From NCBI GenBank assembly GCA_002428445.1, contig DIWJ01000085.1, positions 53,513 to 78,604 on the forward strand: 25,092 nucleotides of DNA, given 5' to 3'. Made by a program: the position numbers and the translations under genes. Each line of letters starts with the position of its first letter. Position 1 is the stretch's first letter. This document shows, piece after piece, positions 8,622 to 16,220 of the stretch. Below the pieces are notes generated by a model. The model was not told where the DNA came from. It saw only the letters and a list, made by a program, of their open reading frames with translations, and did no database searches. Origin of the DNA: Syntrophaceae bacterium UBA6109. GTDB taxonomy: Bacteria; Desulfobacterota; Syntrophia; Syntrophales; UBA6109.

Positions 8622-9947
8622 ATGCACCGCAAGAAAGCCCTCTGGTTCACCCTGATCGTATTGGCCGCCCTCGGCACTTTTTGGATCTTGACGATGACGA
8701 TTCTCGAACCCGAAAAACCGAAAATCGTCATGACACCGGACGCAGGCATCATCGGCGCGCGTCAGTCGCTTTCACTCTCATTTTCCGACCGCAGGAGCGG
8801 ATTGCACAAGCTCAGCGCGTCCATCACCCAGGACAATCGCCGCCAGATCGTCTGGTCGGTCGATATCCCCGACCGCGGCGTCGCCGAAAGAACGATCGCC
8901 GTTACGATCGACGCCGCAAAACTGCGTCTTCGGGACGGTACGGCCGTACTGACAATCCTGGCGGAGGACCACTCGCTGCTGAAGAACAAGACCGTCGTGG
9001 AAAAGTCCGTCACGATCGATACGGTTCCCCCCCAGATCTTTCCGCTCAGCAGCATGAACCATATCAATCCGGGCGGGACCTGCGTCCTTCTCTACCGGAT
9101 GTCGGAGACGGTTTCGATGAGCGGCGTCTGGGTGGACAAGGTCTTCTTCCCCGGATACCCGGCCTCCGCGGCCGGCAAGCCCGTCACAATCGTCTATTTC
9201 GCGGTTCCGCTGGAGGCAAAAAAGGGAATCGCCATCAAGCTCTTCGCCAGGGACACGGCCGGCAACGAGTCGCTTGTCTCCGTACCTTACCTGCTGCTGG
9301 CGAAGAAATTCCGCCGCGATGCGATGAACCTGTCCGACGGATTTCTGCAGCAGAAGATGCCGGAGTTCCAGGCCGCCAATCCGGACATGAGGGGGAAGAC
9401 CCTTCTGGAGACCTTCCTCTACGTCAACGGCGTCCTCCGCGAGGACAACCGGAAGACGATCGTGTCCCTGTGCTCAAAATCAGCCCCGAGACAATTGTGG
9501 CAGGACACTTTTGTGCGCATGAAGAATGCCTCGCCCATGGCGCTTTTCGGAGATCACAGGACCTATCTCTACGGCGGCAAGGCCGTCGGGGAAAGCGTCC
9601 ATATGGGCGTGGACCTCGCCTCCACGGCCCAGGCGCCCGTCGAAGCCGTCAACAGCGGCGTCGTGGTCTTCGCGGCCGGCCTCGGAATTTACGGCAATGC
9701 CGTGATCATCGACCACGGGATCGGCCTCTTTTCCCTCTACGGTCATCTTTCGGAGATCAGCGTTAAGGCGGGACAGTCCGTCAAACGGAACGATCCCATC
9801 GGCCGTTCCGGAACCACCGGCCTCGCCGGAGGCGATCACCTGCACCTCAGCCTCCTGGTGGGCGGAGAATTCGTCAATCCCCAGGAGTGGTGGGATCCGC
9901 ATTGGATCCAGGACAATGTCACGAAAAAGATGGCGGACGCATTCTGA
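8622..9947 (+). CDS. Membrane-anchored M23 (LytM-type) metallopeptidase
   Basis: Predicted 441-residue envelope protein. A single N-terminal transmembrane segment (about residues 7-27) is followed by roughly 250 residues of beta-rich, Ig-like sequence with the phrases SDRRSGLHKLS and FARDTAGNES. The C-terminal M23 domain follows, with H327-M-G-V-D331, YGH375LS and H406-L-H408, the zinc and catalytic residues of LytM-type peptidases. All key residues are present, so it is probably an active periplasmic peptidoglycan endopeptidase rather than an EnvC-like inactive activator. The start has a GGAAGGA site at 8608-8614. The gene is a single transcription unit: divergent from coaBC and convergent with rapZ, with a hairpin and repeat element after its stop. 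Confidence 0.9.
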   Translation: MHRKKALWFTLIVLAALGTFWILTMTILEPEKPKIVMTPDAGIIGARQSLSLSFSDRRSGLHKLSASITQDNRRQIVWSVDIPDRGVAERTIAVTIDAAKLRLRDGTAVLTILAEDHSLLKNKTVVEKSVTIDTVPPQIFPLSSMNHINPGGTCVLLYRMSETVSMSGVWVDKVFFPGYPASAAGKPVTIVYFAVPLEAKKGIAIKLFARDTAGNESLVSVPYLLLAKKFRRDAMNLSDGFLQQKMPEFQAANPDMRGKTLLETFLYVNGVLREDNRKTIVSLCSKSAPRQLWQDTFVRMKNASPMALFGDHRTYLYGGKAVGESVHMGVDLASTAQAPVEAVNSGVVVFAAGLGIYGNAVIIDHGIGLFSLYGHLSEISVKAGQSVKRNDPIGRSGTTGLAGGDHLHLSLLVGGEFVNPQEWWDPHWIQDNVTKKMADAF

Positions 9948-9952
9948 AACCC

Positions 9953-10040
9953 CCGGTTGTTCAAAGAAAGGCGCCGCTGTTGAGGGTTTCTGAGGGAAGC
10001 ATGAGGGGAACGCCGCAGACGGGCGTTTTTCAACAGCCTG
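9953..10040. repeat. Interspersed inverted-repeat element, copy 2 (degenerate)
   Basis: This is a shorter, decayed relative of the element at 157-281. Positions 10011-10040 match 252-281 with two mismatches in 30, including the shared tail TTTTTCAACAGCCTG. The left arm from 9953 (GGTTGTTCAAAG) pairs only partly with the right arm. The element fills the whole gap between the M23 gene stop (9947) and the rapZ stop (10042), ending 1 nt from the latter. It could therefore serve as a shared 3' end for two convergent genes. Confidence 0.65.
10009..10030 (+). terminator. Weak intrinsic terminator after the M23 gene (inside repeat copy 2)
   Basis: AACGCC (10009-10014) pairs with GGCGTT (10022-10027) around a 7-nt loop, and a T5 run covers 10026-10030, partly shared with the stem. 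This is a plausible but short rho-independent terminator for the plus-strand M23 transcript. Confidence 0.45.
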
Positions 10041-10041
10041 T

Positions 10042-10908
10042 CTAGCTTTTGGCGATGTCCCGGTGATGCACGTTGACCGGGAATTGCCTCTGGGAGAAAT
10101 AACCGGCGAGTTCATTCGCCATGACGACGGAGCGATGGCGGCCGCCCGTGCACCCGATGGCGATATTCAGCCGCGACTTCCCCTCCTTTTCGTACAGCGG
10201 GATCAGGAACTCCATCAGCTCAAAGAGCTTCCGGACAAAGATTTCACCGGTGTCCGACGTCAGCACGTACTCCCGAACGCGCGGGTGGTGGCCGTCGTAC
10301 GCGCGCAGGTTCTTGTCAAAATGCGGGTTGGGGAGGAACCGGACATCCAGAACGATGTCGGCGTCGGGCGGCAGCCCGAACCGATAGCCGAATGACGTCA
10401 CATGGATCACCATCCGGCGTTTCTCTGCGGGCGAGCGGAAGAGGTGCTGTACGGAGTCTTTGAGCTGGTGGACATTGTAGGACGTCGTGTCCAGAACCTT
10501 GTCTGCCATTGCCTTCAGCGGACCGAGCTTGGACCTCTCGAATTCAACGCCCTCCATTACGGTTCCGTGAAGCGCCATGGGATGGACGCGCCTCGTCTCG
10601 CTGAATCGGTGGAGCAAGGCCTCATCCGACGCATCCAGGAACAGAATCTCGACACGAAACCCCTTGTCCTTCAGGCGTTGAAAGATCCGGGCGTATTTGC
10701 CGAGGAAACCCTGCTCTCTCAGATCCATCACCAGTGCGACATCGGAACCGCCCTTCGCTTGGCGGAGCTGGATTTCCAGGAACTTCGGCCACAGGACGAC
10801 GGGCATGTTGTCCACGCAGAAGAAACCCATGTCTTCGAGCGCACGGAGAGCCGTTGTCTTTCCGGAACCCGACATGCCCGTAATCACCACGATGCGAGGG
10901 GTTTTCAC
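10042..10908 (-). CDS. rapZ: RapZ-type P-loop nucleotide-binding protein
   Basis: Predicted 288 residues from GTG 10908 (E. coli RapZ is 284). Walker A is G11-MSGSGKT; nearby [14 protein letters not shown] and the C-terminal CTGGRHRSV are hallmarks of RapZ/YvcJ. In enterobacteria RapZ controls GlmS through small RNAs and senses amino-sugar levels; in other groups the role is less clear. The start GTG overlaps the stop of the upstream kinase gene as GTGA, with GGAGAGG about 4 nt upstream; a longer ORF to 11025 lies entirely over that gene and is not needed. It is the last gene of the xerD-rapZ run, and its stop touches the repeat element. No HPr or EIIA gene follows. Confidence 0.93.
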   Translation of the reverse strand: MKTPRIVVITGMSGSGKTTALRALEDMGFFCVDNMPVVLWPKFLEIQLRQAKGGSDVALVMDLREQGFLGKYARIFQRLKDKGFRVEILFLDASDEALLHRFSETRRVHPMALHGTVMEGVEFERSKLGPLKAMADKVLDTTSYNVHQLKDSVQHLFRSPAEKRRMVIHVTSFGYRFGLPPDADIVLDVRFLPNPHFDKNLRAYDGHHPRVREYVLTSDTGEIFVRKLFELMEFLIPLYEKEGKSRLNIAIGCTGGRHRSVVMANELAGYFSQRQFPVNVHHRDIAKS

Positions 10909-11483
10909 ATTCCCTCTCCAAAGCCTTGCTGTTCCGCCAGGGTTTCCACGGCTGCGACCGTCCCGGACCGGGTGAGCGTCGCGGGAAGACGCCAGCAAGG
11001 AACAGCCCGGCCAAGAATGCGGCACCCGCAGGCAATCCTCTCGGGTCCCGCGGAGGGGGCGCCGCCGAGTTCTATGACCATGTCAATCGCCGTATCCTTG
11101 CACACCGCCTTCGTTCCGAGAAAGCCCCGCGCATCAAGGATTTCCCCATCCAGTTCAAGAAGGCGGCGTATCCGCGGATGACCCGAGCCGACCAGCAGCC
11201 TGCCCTTCTTTTCAATGACCACGATATCGTCGGCGATCCACTTGTGCCCCCGGCGCGCGAGATCGACGGCGCAGGTGGTTTTGCCGGTGCCGCTCTCCCC
11301 CGTGATCAGCGTTCCAACCCCGGCTGCCCGGACCAGGGTGCCATGCATCGACAGGCGACGATGGCACCTCTCGTCGATCAGGGCTTTCAGGCGGCTCTTC
11401 AGGAAGTGCAAATCTCCGCGGGAACGAAACAGATCCTGGAAGAAACGACCTCTCATGAAAAAATGCCCGCAGCCGGTCAGCAC
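10905..11483 (-). CDS. Short, divergent HPr kinase/phosphorylase-like protein (catalytic domain only)
   Basis: Predicted 192 residues from GTG 11483, which has AGGA 6 nt upstream; ATG 11456 is an alternative giving 183. Standard HprK is about 310-330 residues with an N-terminal domain, which is missing here; upstream sequence in frame is only the shadow of ptsN. The kinase core is recognisable: MHG (H47), Walker A GESGTGKT at 62-69, [10 protein letters not shown] with D85-D86, and [14 protein letters not shown]. Two usual HprK features are altered: the acidic residue after GKS/T is Thr, and the signature normally like EIRGLGIIDV reads [14 protein letters not shown]. HprK phosphorylates a serine in HPr, but no HPr gene is visible. 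It sits between ptsN and rapZ, the normal hprK position. True HPr kinase activity is uncertain. Confidence 0.7.
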   Translation of the reverse strand: MLTGCGHFFMRGRFFQDLFRSRGDLHFLKSRLKALIDERCHRRLSMHGTLVRAAGVGTLITGESGTGKTTCAVDLARRGHKWIADDIVVIEKKGRLLVGSGHPRIRRLLELDGEILDARGFLGTKAVCKDTAIDMVIELGGAPSAGPERIACGCRILGRAVPCWRLPATLTRSGTVAAVETLAEQQGFGEGM

Positions 11484-11950
11484 AGATCGTCCTGTTCCAC
11501 GATCAACTGGTAAAGCTCCGCGGCCGACTTGGCCTCCATCAGCCGTTTGCGGAACGAAACGTCCTTGAGCATCCGTGAGATCTTGGCCAGCGCCTTCAGG
11601 TGCGACCCGGCACAACCTTCCGGGGCCATCAGCAGAAAGAACAGATGGACGGGCTTGCCGTCCATCGCATCAAAATCCACACCTCGCCTGCTCCTGCCGA
11701 AGGAAACAACCACCTCCTCCAGACCGGTGATCTTGCCGTGCGGAATGGCGATGCTCTCTCCGACTCCCGTGCTCCCGAGTTTCTCTCTCTCCAGGAGAAT
11801 ATTGACCATCTGGTCGCGATCCAGACCAGGCCGAAGCCGCGACAAAGGTTCGGCCAGCTCGAAGAGCGCCTCCTTTTTTGTCGCCGCGCTCAACGATTCG
11901 ACAACGGCGTCCCGATGCAATATCTCCGAGATCTTCATAGCGGATTCCAC
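11477..11950 (-). CDS. ptsN: PTS IIA-like nitrogen regulatory protein (EIIA-Ntr)
   Basis: Predicted 157 residues (E. coli PtsN 163). The phospho-acceptor histidine is H71 in GESIAIPHGK, within an otherwise complete EIIA-Ntr/fructose-type domain (MKISEIL start, LLEREKLGSTGVG, VHLFFLLMAPE). In the nitrogen PTS the phosphate comes from EI-Ntr through NPr; the phosphorylation state of PtsN controls potassium transport and other targets. Start GTG 11950 has a GAGGGGG site just upstream, and ATG 11938 is an alternative with a poorer one. It lies 10 nt after hpf, and its end overlaps the HprK-like gene by 7 bp. The hpf-ptsN-hprK-rapZ order downstream of rpoN is conserved in many proteobacteria. Confidence 0.95.
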   Translation of the reverse strand: MESAMKISEILHRDAVVESLSAATKKEALFELAEPLSRLRPGLDRDQMVNILLEREKLGSTGVGESIAIPHGKITGLEEVVVSFGRSRRGVDFDAMDGKPVHLFFLLMAPEGCAGSHLKALAKISRMLKDVSFRKRLMEAKSAAELYQLIVEQDDLC

Positions 11951-11960
11951 CCAGACCCCC

Positions 11961-12494
11961 TCAGCCCTTCGTCTCGAGGAGGACGAACTTGCCGTTGGCG
12001 GCGCGATAGATGACGTTCACCTGCTCCGAGGAAGAATCGCGGAAGATGATAAACTGGTTCTTGCCTCCCTCCAGTTCCATGAGGGCATCTTCGACGGACA
12101 TCGGCTTTAACACCACCCTCCGGGTCTCCAGGACCTTCCCCTCGGAAGCTTCCTCCGGCTCCTCCGCGGCCGTTTCGCCGGCAGACCGCTCCTCCGCGCC
12201 GGCGGCCTTGTGGCCGCGGATCCGTTCCCGGTGTTTTTTGAGACGCCGCTCGATCTTGTCGACTGCCTCATCGATGGCCAGATGCATATCCTTGGCCTCT
12301 TCCTTGGCGTTGACGGCCATCCCGTTTGCCGTCAAATTGATGTCCGCTACATTTCGAAACTTTTCCACGGAAAGAACAACCCGCGCTTCCGCAGGATGAT
12401 CGATATACTTGTTCAACTTCTTGAGACGATCCTCGATGTATTCTTTCTGCCAAGTTTCCCCCTCGGAATTTCTGAAGGTCAGAGAGATTTTCAT
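11961..12494 (-). CDS. hpf: Ribosome hibernation-promoting factor, long form
   Basis: Predicted 177-residue ribosome-associated protein. Residues 1-100 form the S30AE/YfiA domain with basic helices (EDRLKKLNKYIDH, DKIERRLKKHRERIRGHK). A Glu/Ala-rich linker follows, and residues 120-177 form the HPF C-terminal dimerisation domain (KPMSVEDALMELEGGKNQFIIFRD, VIYRAANGKFVLLE). The two-domain long form makes 100S ribosome dimers on its own in stationary phase. ATG 12494 has a very good GAGGAGGT site. It lies 39 nt downstream of rpoN, the usual place for a sigma54 modulation protein, as this gene was once named. Confidence 0.96.
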   Translation of the reverse strand: MKISLTFRNSEGETWQKEYIEDRLKKLNKYIDHPAEARVVLSVEKFRNVADINLTANGMAVNAKEEAKDMHLAIDEAVDKIERRLKKHRERIRGHKAAGAEERSAGETAAEEPEEASEGKVLETRRVVLKPMSVEDALMELEGGKNQFIIFRDSSSEQVNVIYRAANGKFVLLETKG

Positions 12495-12533
12495 AGCGGT
12501 TACCTCCTCATTCGGGTTTCAAATCTCAACGGG

Positions 12534-13982
12534 TCAAAACATCTTCTTCCTTCGCGACGACGGCAGAATGCCCATCATCTCCCTGTACTTGGCCACGGTT
12601 CGCCGTGCGATGTGGATTCCGGACTTGGCCAGCATGGCAACAATGTCGCTGTCGCTGTAAGGCTTCTTGTGACCTTCGCCGCCGACGATCTTGCGGATCT
12701 CCTCTTTGACGCACTTGGAGGCAATGGCCTCTCCATCGGCATTTTTCAGGCTGCTGCTGAAGAAGAACTTCATTTCATAGATACCCTGAGGGGTATGCAT
12801 GTATTTGTTGGTCACGACCCGGCTGATGGTGGATTCGTGCATGCCGACGCTCTCCGCCACATCTCTCAAGACCAAAGGCTTCAGGAACGAGATGCCGCCG
12901 TCCAGGAAATTGCGCTGGAATTGTACGATGCTTTCGGCGACCTTGAAAATCGTTCGCTGTCGCTGCTGGATGCTCTTGATCAGCCATGCGGCGGACTGCA
13001 TTCTTTCGCGGATATATTTTTTCCCGTTCTCGGCACTGGCCCCGGGAGGGCTTCCCCCGACAAGATTGCGATAAAAGCCGCTGATTCGCAGCCTCGGCAT
13101 CCCGTCATCATTGAGTGTGACCTTGTAGTCATCGCCCGATTTGACGACATACACATCCGGTATGATGGTCTGGACCCTGTCGTCATTGTAACCGCTGCCC
13201 GGCTTCGGATCCATGTTTTCGATCACTTCCACGGCCGCGAGCACATCCTGAAGCGATACTTTTAATTTGCGCGCGATATTGGCGTAATTTTTTATTTCCA
13301 GGTCTTTGATATGATGCTCGATAATCCGATCGACCAGCGTACCCTGCATGTGGAGTATTCTGGACTGAATCAACAGGCATTCCTTGAGATCCCTCGCCGC
13401 GATCCCCGGAGGGTCGAATTCCTGGATGCTCGTCAGCACGCACTCCACGATCGCCGGCGCCACGGATTCCAGAGCCGCGATCTCTTCGACCGACGCGGCA
13501 AGGTAACCGTTCGGATCGATATTTCCGATGATCTGTTCCCCGATCCTGCGTTCCTGATCGGTTATGGGAGAAAGGCCGAGCTGCCACATGAGATAATCGT
13601 TCAGCGTCGACTTGACGACGAGGAGATTCTCCCAGCTCGGGGCATCGGCGTCACTCCGGTCTCGAGGAGAAATACTCGGGCTGTAATCCTCAAGATAGCC
13701 CGACCAGTCGAAGTCTTCCTTCCCGTCCCCCTCGCCGGTCAATTCCTCGGTGCGCTTCGTTTCCGGCGCCGTCTGCGCCTCTGCGGACTCCACATCCGTC
13801 GAGCTCTCCGTTTCTTCCTCGGCCACGGCTTCTTCGAGGAGGGGATTCTCCTCCATTTCCTGGTTGACGGCCTCCACCAGCTCCAGTCGCGACAGTTGCA
13901 GGAGCTTGATCGCCTGCTGGAGCTGCGGCGTCATGATGAGCTGCTGGCTGAGCTTGAGATGTTGTTTCAGTTCGAAAGCCAT
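12534..13982 (-). CDS. rpoN: RNA polymerase sigma-54 factor
   Basis: Predicted 482 residues. Region I is glutamine/leucine-rich (LKLSQQLIMTPQLQQAIKLLQLS), followed by an acidic region II (about 50-90, EEAVAEEETESSTD). The core-binding domain and a helix-turn-helix (DVAESVGMHESTISRVV) follow. The RpoN box ARRTVAKYRE lies at 459-468, near the C-terminus, and contacts the -24 promoter element. All diagnostic parts are intact. It is encoded 30 nt after lptB and upstream of hpf, the common gene order. I found no convincing sigma54 (-24/-12) promoter in the intergenic regions here, so its targets are elsewhere. Confidence 0.98.
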   Translation of the reverse strand: MAFELKQHLKLSQQLIMTPQLQQAIKLLQLSRLELVEAVNQEMEENPLLEEAVAEEETESSTDVESAEAQTAPETKRTEELTGEGDGKEDFDWSGYLEDYSPSISPRDRSDADAPSWENLLVVKSTLNDYLMWQLGLSPITDQERRIGEQIIGNIDPNGYLAASVEEIAALESVAPAIVECVLTSIQEFDPPGIAARDLKECLLIQSRILHMQGTLVDRIIEHHIKDLEIKNYANIARKLKVSLQDVLAAVEVIENMDPKPGSGYNDDRVQTIIPDVYVVKSGDDYKVTLNDDGMPRLRISGFYRNLVGGSPPGASAENGKKYIRERMQSAAWLIKSIQQRQRTIFKVAESIVQFQRNFLDGGISFLKPLVLRDVAESVGMHESTISRVVTNKYMHTPQGIYEMKFFFSSSLKNADGEAIASKCVKEEIRKIVGGEGHKKPYSDSDIVAMLAKSGIHIARRTVAKYREMMGILPSSRRKKMF

Positions 13983-14012
13983 AACCGATTCCGACGATGC
14001 ATCAGGCTGCGC

Positions 14013-14792
14013 CTAACGGCGCGCCCCTTCCTCTTGATCGCCCTCGATCCGAACCTTCCGGACGGAAGCGTCGAGAACAAAATTTTCACCGAAATAGATC
14101 CTCCTGGCGACCTCGCAGGCGGCGATTGTCTCCGGGTTTCCTTCTACCAGGATGTTTCCCTCGTTGACGATGTAGGCGCGGTCGCAGACAGACAGGGTCT
14201 CCCGCACATTATGATCGGAGATGACGACGCCGATCCCCTTGGATTTGAGTTTGCCGACGATTTTCTGAATCTCCGCGACAGCCAGGGGGTCGATGCCCGC
14301 GAAGGGTTCGTCCAGAAGGATGTACCGCGGCATGGTTACCAGGGCGCGCGTGATCTCCACCCTCCGGCGTTCTCCACCCGAGAGCGAATAGGCGGGATTG
14401 CGGGCCAGCGCCGTCAGATCGAGTTCGGCCAGCAATTCCTCCAGCCTCTCCGCACGCGCCTTCTCATCCAGGTCCAGTGTCTCGAGGACGGCCAGGATAT
14501 TTTCGGCGACGGTCAGCTTCCGGAAGATGGAGGGTTCCTGGGGAAGATAGTTGATCCCTTTCCGGGCGCGGATGTACATCGGACAGGAGCTGATGTCCTC
14601 TCCGTCCAGAAGGATTTGACCGCCGTCGGGCTTCACCAGCCCCACAACCATGTAGAAGGTCGTCGTCTTTCCCGCCCCGTTGGGCCCCAGAAGACCGACC
14701 ACCTCGCCCGTACAGATATCGAGGTCCAGGCCGTTGACGACACGCCTGCCCCCGTATTCCTTCACAAGTTTTCTTGCCGACAGCATTCCCAT
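14013..14792 (-). CDS. lptB: LPS export ABC transporter ATP-binding protein LptB
   Basis: Predicted 259-residue cytoplasmic ATPase. Walker A GPNGAGKT lies at 36-43, the Q-loop at Q85 (YLPQEPSIF), the signature LSGGE at 137-141, Walker B ILLDEP at 158-163 and the H-loop histidine at 194 (ISDHNV). LptB drives extraction of LPS from the inner membrane with LptFG, which are not encoded in this window. It has about 15 extra C-terminal residues rich in charged amino acids compared with E. coli LptB (241). The ribosome site is weak (AACGAAG). An 82-nt gap with a small hairpin separates it from lptA. Confidence 0.97.
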   Translation of the reverse strand: MGMLSARKLVKEYGGRRVVNGLDLDICTGEVVGLLGPNGAGKTTTFYMVVGLVKPDGGQILLDGEDISSCPMYIRARKGINYLPQEPSIFRKLTVAENILAVLETLDLDEKARAERLEELLAELDLTALARNPAYSLSGGERRRVEITRALVTMPRYILLDEPFAGIDPLAVAEIQKIVGKLKSKGIGVVISDHNVRETLSVCDRAYIVNEGNILVEGNPETIAACEVARRIYFGENFVLDASVRKVRIEGDQEEGARR

Positions 14793-14839
14793 CTTCGTTA
14801 TGCCGCAAACCGGGCCGCTTCATGGTTCCGCGTCGCGTG

Positions 14840-14858
14840 AGGAGCACGCTTCGCTCCT
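14840..14858 (-). other. Intra-operon hairpin between lptA and lptB
   Basis: AGGAGC and GCTCCT form a perfect 6-bp stem with a 7-nt loop in the 82-nt gap between lptA and lptB. No T-run follows on the minus strand, so a processing or stability structure is more likely than a terminator. It could equally be chance. Confidence 0.3.
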
Positions 14859-14874
14859 GCAACACCCGGATCGC

Positions 14875-15501
14875 TTATTGTTTCTCCTTTTCCTTTTCTT
14901 GTTCCTTTTCCTTCTCCGAAGGGTAGATGGTGGCCGTGACGCGCTTGTTTTCCCCGCTTTCGACGGTCCCGCGGCTTTCGTTCATCAGGACAACGATTCG
15001 CTCCCCGCGAATAATATTCTTGGCTTCCGTCAAGACGGCATTTCCGGTCACGATGATCTTCTGTTCATCCTGATAAAACACGGCATGGTCCCCGGTCACG
15101 ATCCGCTCGCCCTGCGTAATCGTGACATTGCCCCGGGCCTCCATCTTCTCCAAATCCCCGGTATTCCCAAGGCCCTTGACCGCCTTGCCCGGATCGGAGC
15201 TGTCCTTGCGGTAGAACAGATGCAGGCTGTCCGCGTTGATCACCTTGTCGGCCTGCGTCGCAACGGCGTTCCCCGAAAAGACAACGAGCCGCTGCTCGTT
15301 GTAGGCGTCGAGCCGATCGGCCGTGATGTGAATGGGCTCGCTCCTGTCCGCCTTGATTTCTTTCTTCCGTTCGCCCGCCGCCGAGGCGCTGCCGGCGAGG
15401 AACATCAGCACCGCGATCGACGCCAGAAACGCCTTTGCGGCTCTCCCGTACGGGAATGTCTGAAAAGAAGCCCGGAGATCGGGCAGCTTCAAAGCGATCA
15501 T
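14875..15501 (-). CDS. lptA: LPS transport periplasmic protein LptA
   Basis: Predicted 208 residues from ATG 15501 (AAGG 8 nt upstream); GTG 15510 is possible but too close to that site. A hydrophobic export signal ends near ASAAG (about residues 22-41). The OstA/LptA beta-jellyroll domain follows: PIHITADRLDAYNEQRLVVFSGNA, GNVTITQGERIVTGDHAVFY and ITGNAVLTEAKNIIRG-like repeats of 'G.A......I.G'. It would form the periplasmic bridge carrying LPS from LptC to LptD. The C-terminus is an unusual charged tail made almost only of Lys, Glu and Gln. It starts 10 nt after lptC ends and precedes lptB, the standard order. Confidence 0.93.
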   Translation of the reverse strand: MIALKLPDLRASFQTFPYGRAAKAFLASIAVLMFLAGSASAAGERKKEIKADRSEPIHITADRLDAYNEQRLVVFSGNAVATQADKVINADSLHLFYRKDSSDPGKAVKGLGNTGDLEKMEARGNVTITQGERIVTGDHAVFYQDEQKIIVTGNAVLTEAKNIIRGERIVVLMNESRGTVESGENKRVTATIYPSEKEKEQEKEKEKQ

Positions 15502-15511
15502 GTCTGACACC

Positions 15512-16099
15512 TTACCGAACTTCCGCTTTTACTCCGGCCAGCAGGGAGACTTCCTTTTTGAGCAACGACAATCTCATGCCGACGGCGTCGATCCTCATTC
15601 TTGCGTTCTCAAGAACGACGGCGGCGTCCGTAGAGACGATCCCTTTCGCATGGGAGTACTGAAGACGGTCCGTGGTAAAACGGTCGCCCCCATCGGATTC
15701 CACGGCGACATTTCCGGAGATTTCCATGTCCCGGGTCGACGTATCCATACTTCCCCTGTCGCCGCGCACGCGAAAGACTTTCCCATCCTTGAGGACAAGC
15801 CGGATGTCCGCGCGGTCGAACAGGGCCTTATTTTCCTTGCGAAAGTATCTCGCCCGCAGCGCGCGGATCTCCCATTTCTCACCGGAAGCTCCCACCTCCG
15901 TGAACAGCACGTCCTTCACGTCGAGGTCGGTGTGCTCCAGCAGAATCTTCAATCCTCCCTTGGAAGTCTCGCGAAGACCCCACAGTGCGCCGACAGCGGC
16001 AATCATGACCAGCACGAGAATCGCTGCAGCAATCCGCTTCTTCCGCTGCGGTCCCTCGAAAACGCGCCATCGCAATCCGTTCCAGCGAATGCCGATCAT
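15512..16099 (-). CDS. lptC: LPS export system protein LptC
   Basis: Predicted 195 residues. One N-terminal membrane anchor (about 21-43, RIAAAILVLVMIAAVGALWGL) is followed by a periplasmic OstA-like domain. Typical elements are VLFTEVGASGEKWEIRALRARYFRKENKALF and the later DMEISGNVAVESDGGDRFTTDRLQYS. LptC docks on LptB2FG and hands LPS to LptA, whose gene comes next. The start ATG 16099 has only a weak GGGAT-like site. A good-looking promoter lies immediately upstream at 16123-16151, so lptC may begin a second transcript within the larger run. Confidence 0.93.
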   Translation of the reverse strand: MIGIRWNGLRWRVFEGPQRKKRIAAAILVLVMIAAVGALWGLRETSKGGLKILLEHTDLDVKDVLFTEVGASGEKWEIRALRARYFRKENKALFDRADIRLVLKDGKVFRVRGDRGSMDTSTRDMEISGNVAVESDGGDRFTTDRLQYSHAKGIVSTDAAVVLENARMRIDAVGMRLSLLKKEVSLLAGVKAEVR

Positions 16100-16122
16100 G
16101 GCCGTTCATCCCGTGGTTTTAA

Positions 16123-16151
16123 GATATAACACTCCCCACCGGACATGTAAA
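16123..16151 (-). promoter_or_regulatory. Candidate internal promoter before lptC
   Basis: On the minus strand TTTACA (5/6) and TATATC (4/6) are 17 nt apart. The expected start near 16116 would give a leader of only about 17 nt before lptC. It lies directly downstream of a strong hairpin that follows kdsC, so the pair may separate the kds and lpt-rpoN transcripts. Confidence 0.5.
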
Positions 16152-16160
16152 GGTTGAAGC

Positions 16161-16182
16161 GCTCCCGGACGAATCCGGAAGC
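16161..16182 (-). other. UUCG-capped hairpin after kdsC
   Basis: On the minus strand GCTTCCGGA and TCCGGGAGC pair over 9 positions (one G-U) around a UUCG tetraloop, an exceptionally stable RNA hairpin. It starts about 38 nt after the kdsC stop. No T-run follows, so it may be a 3' stability structure or a pause site rather than a classic terminator. Confidence 0.5.
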
Positions 16183-16220
16183 CTTTCTCTGCAAGCAAAG
16201 GAGCATTTTCCCCCCTGTCA

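Noticed and set aside
11456..11615. Longer N-terminus for the HprK-like protein reaching 11615
   Set aside because: The extra segment is the shadow of ptsN and does not resemble the HprK N-terminal domain.
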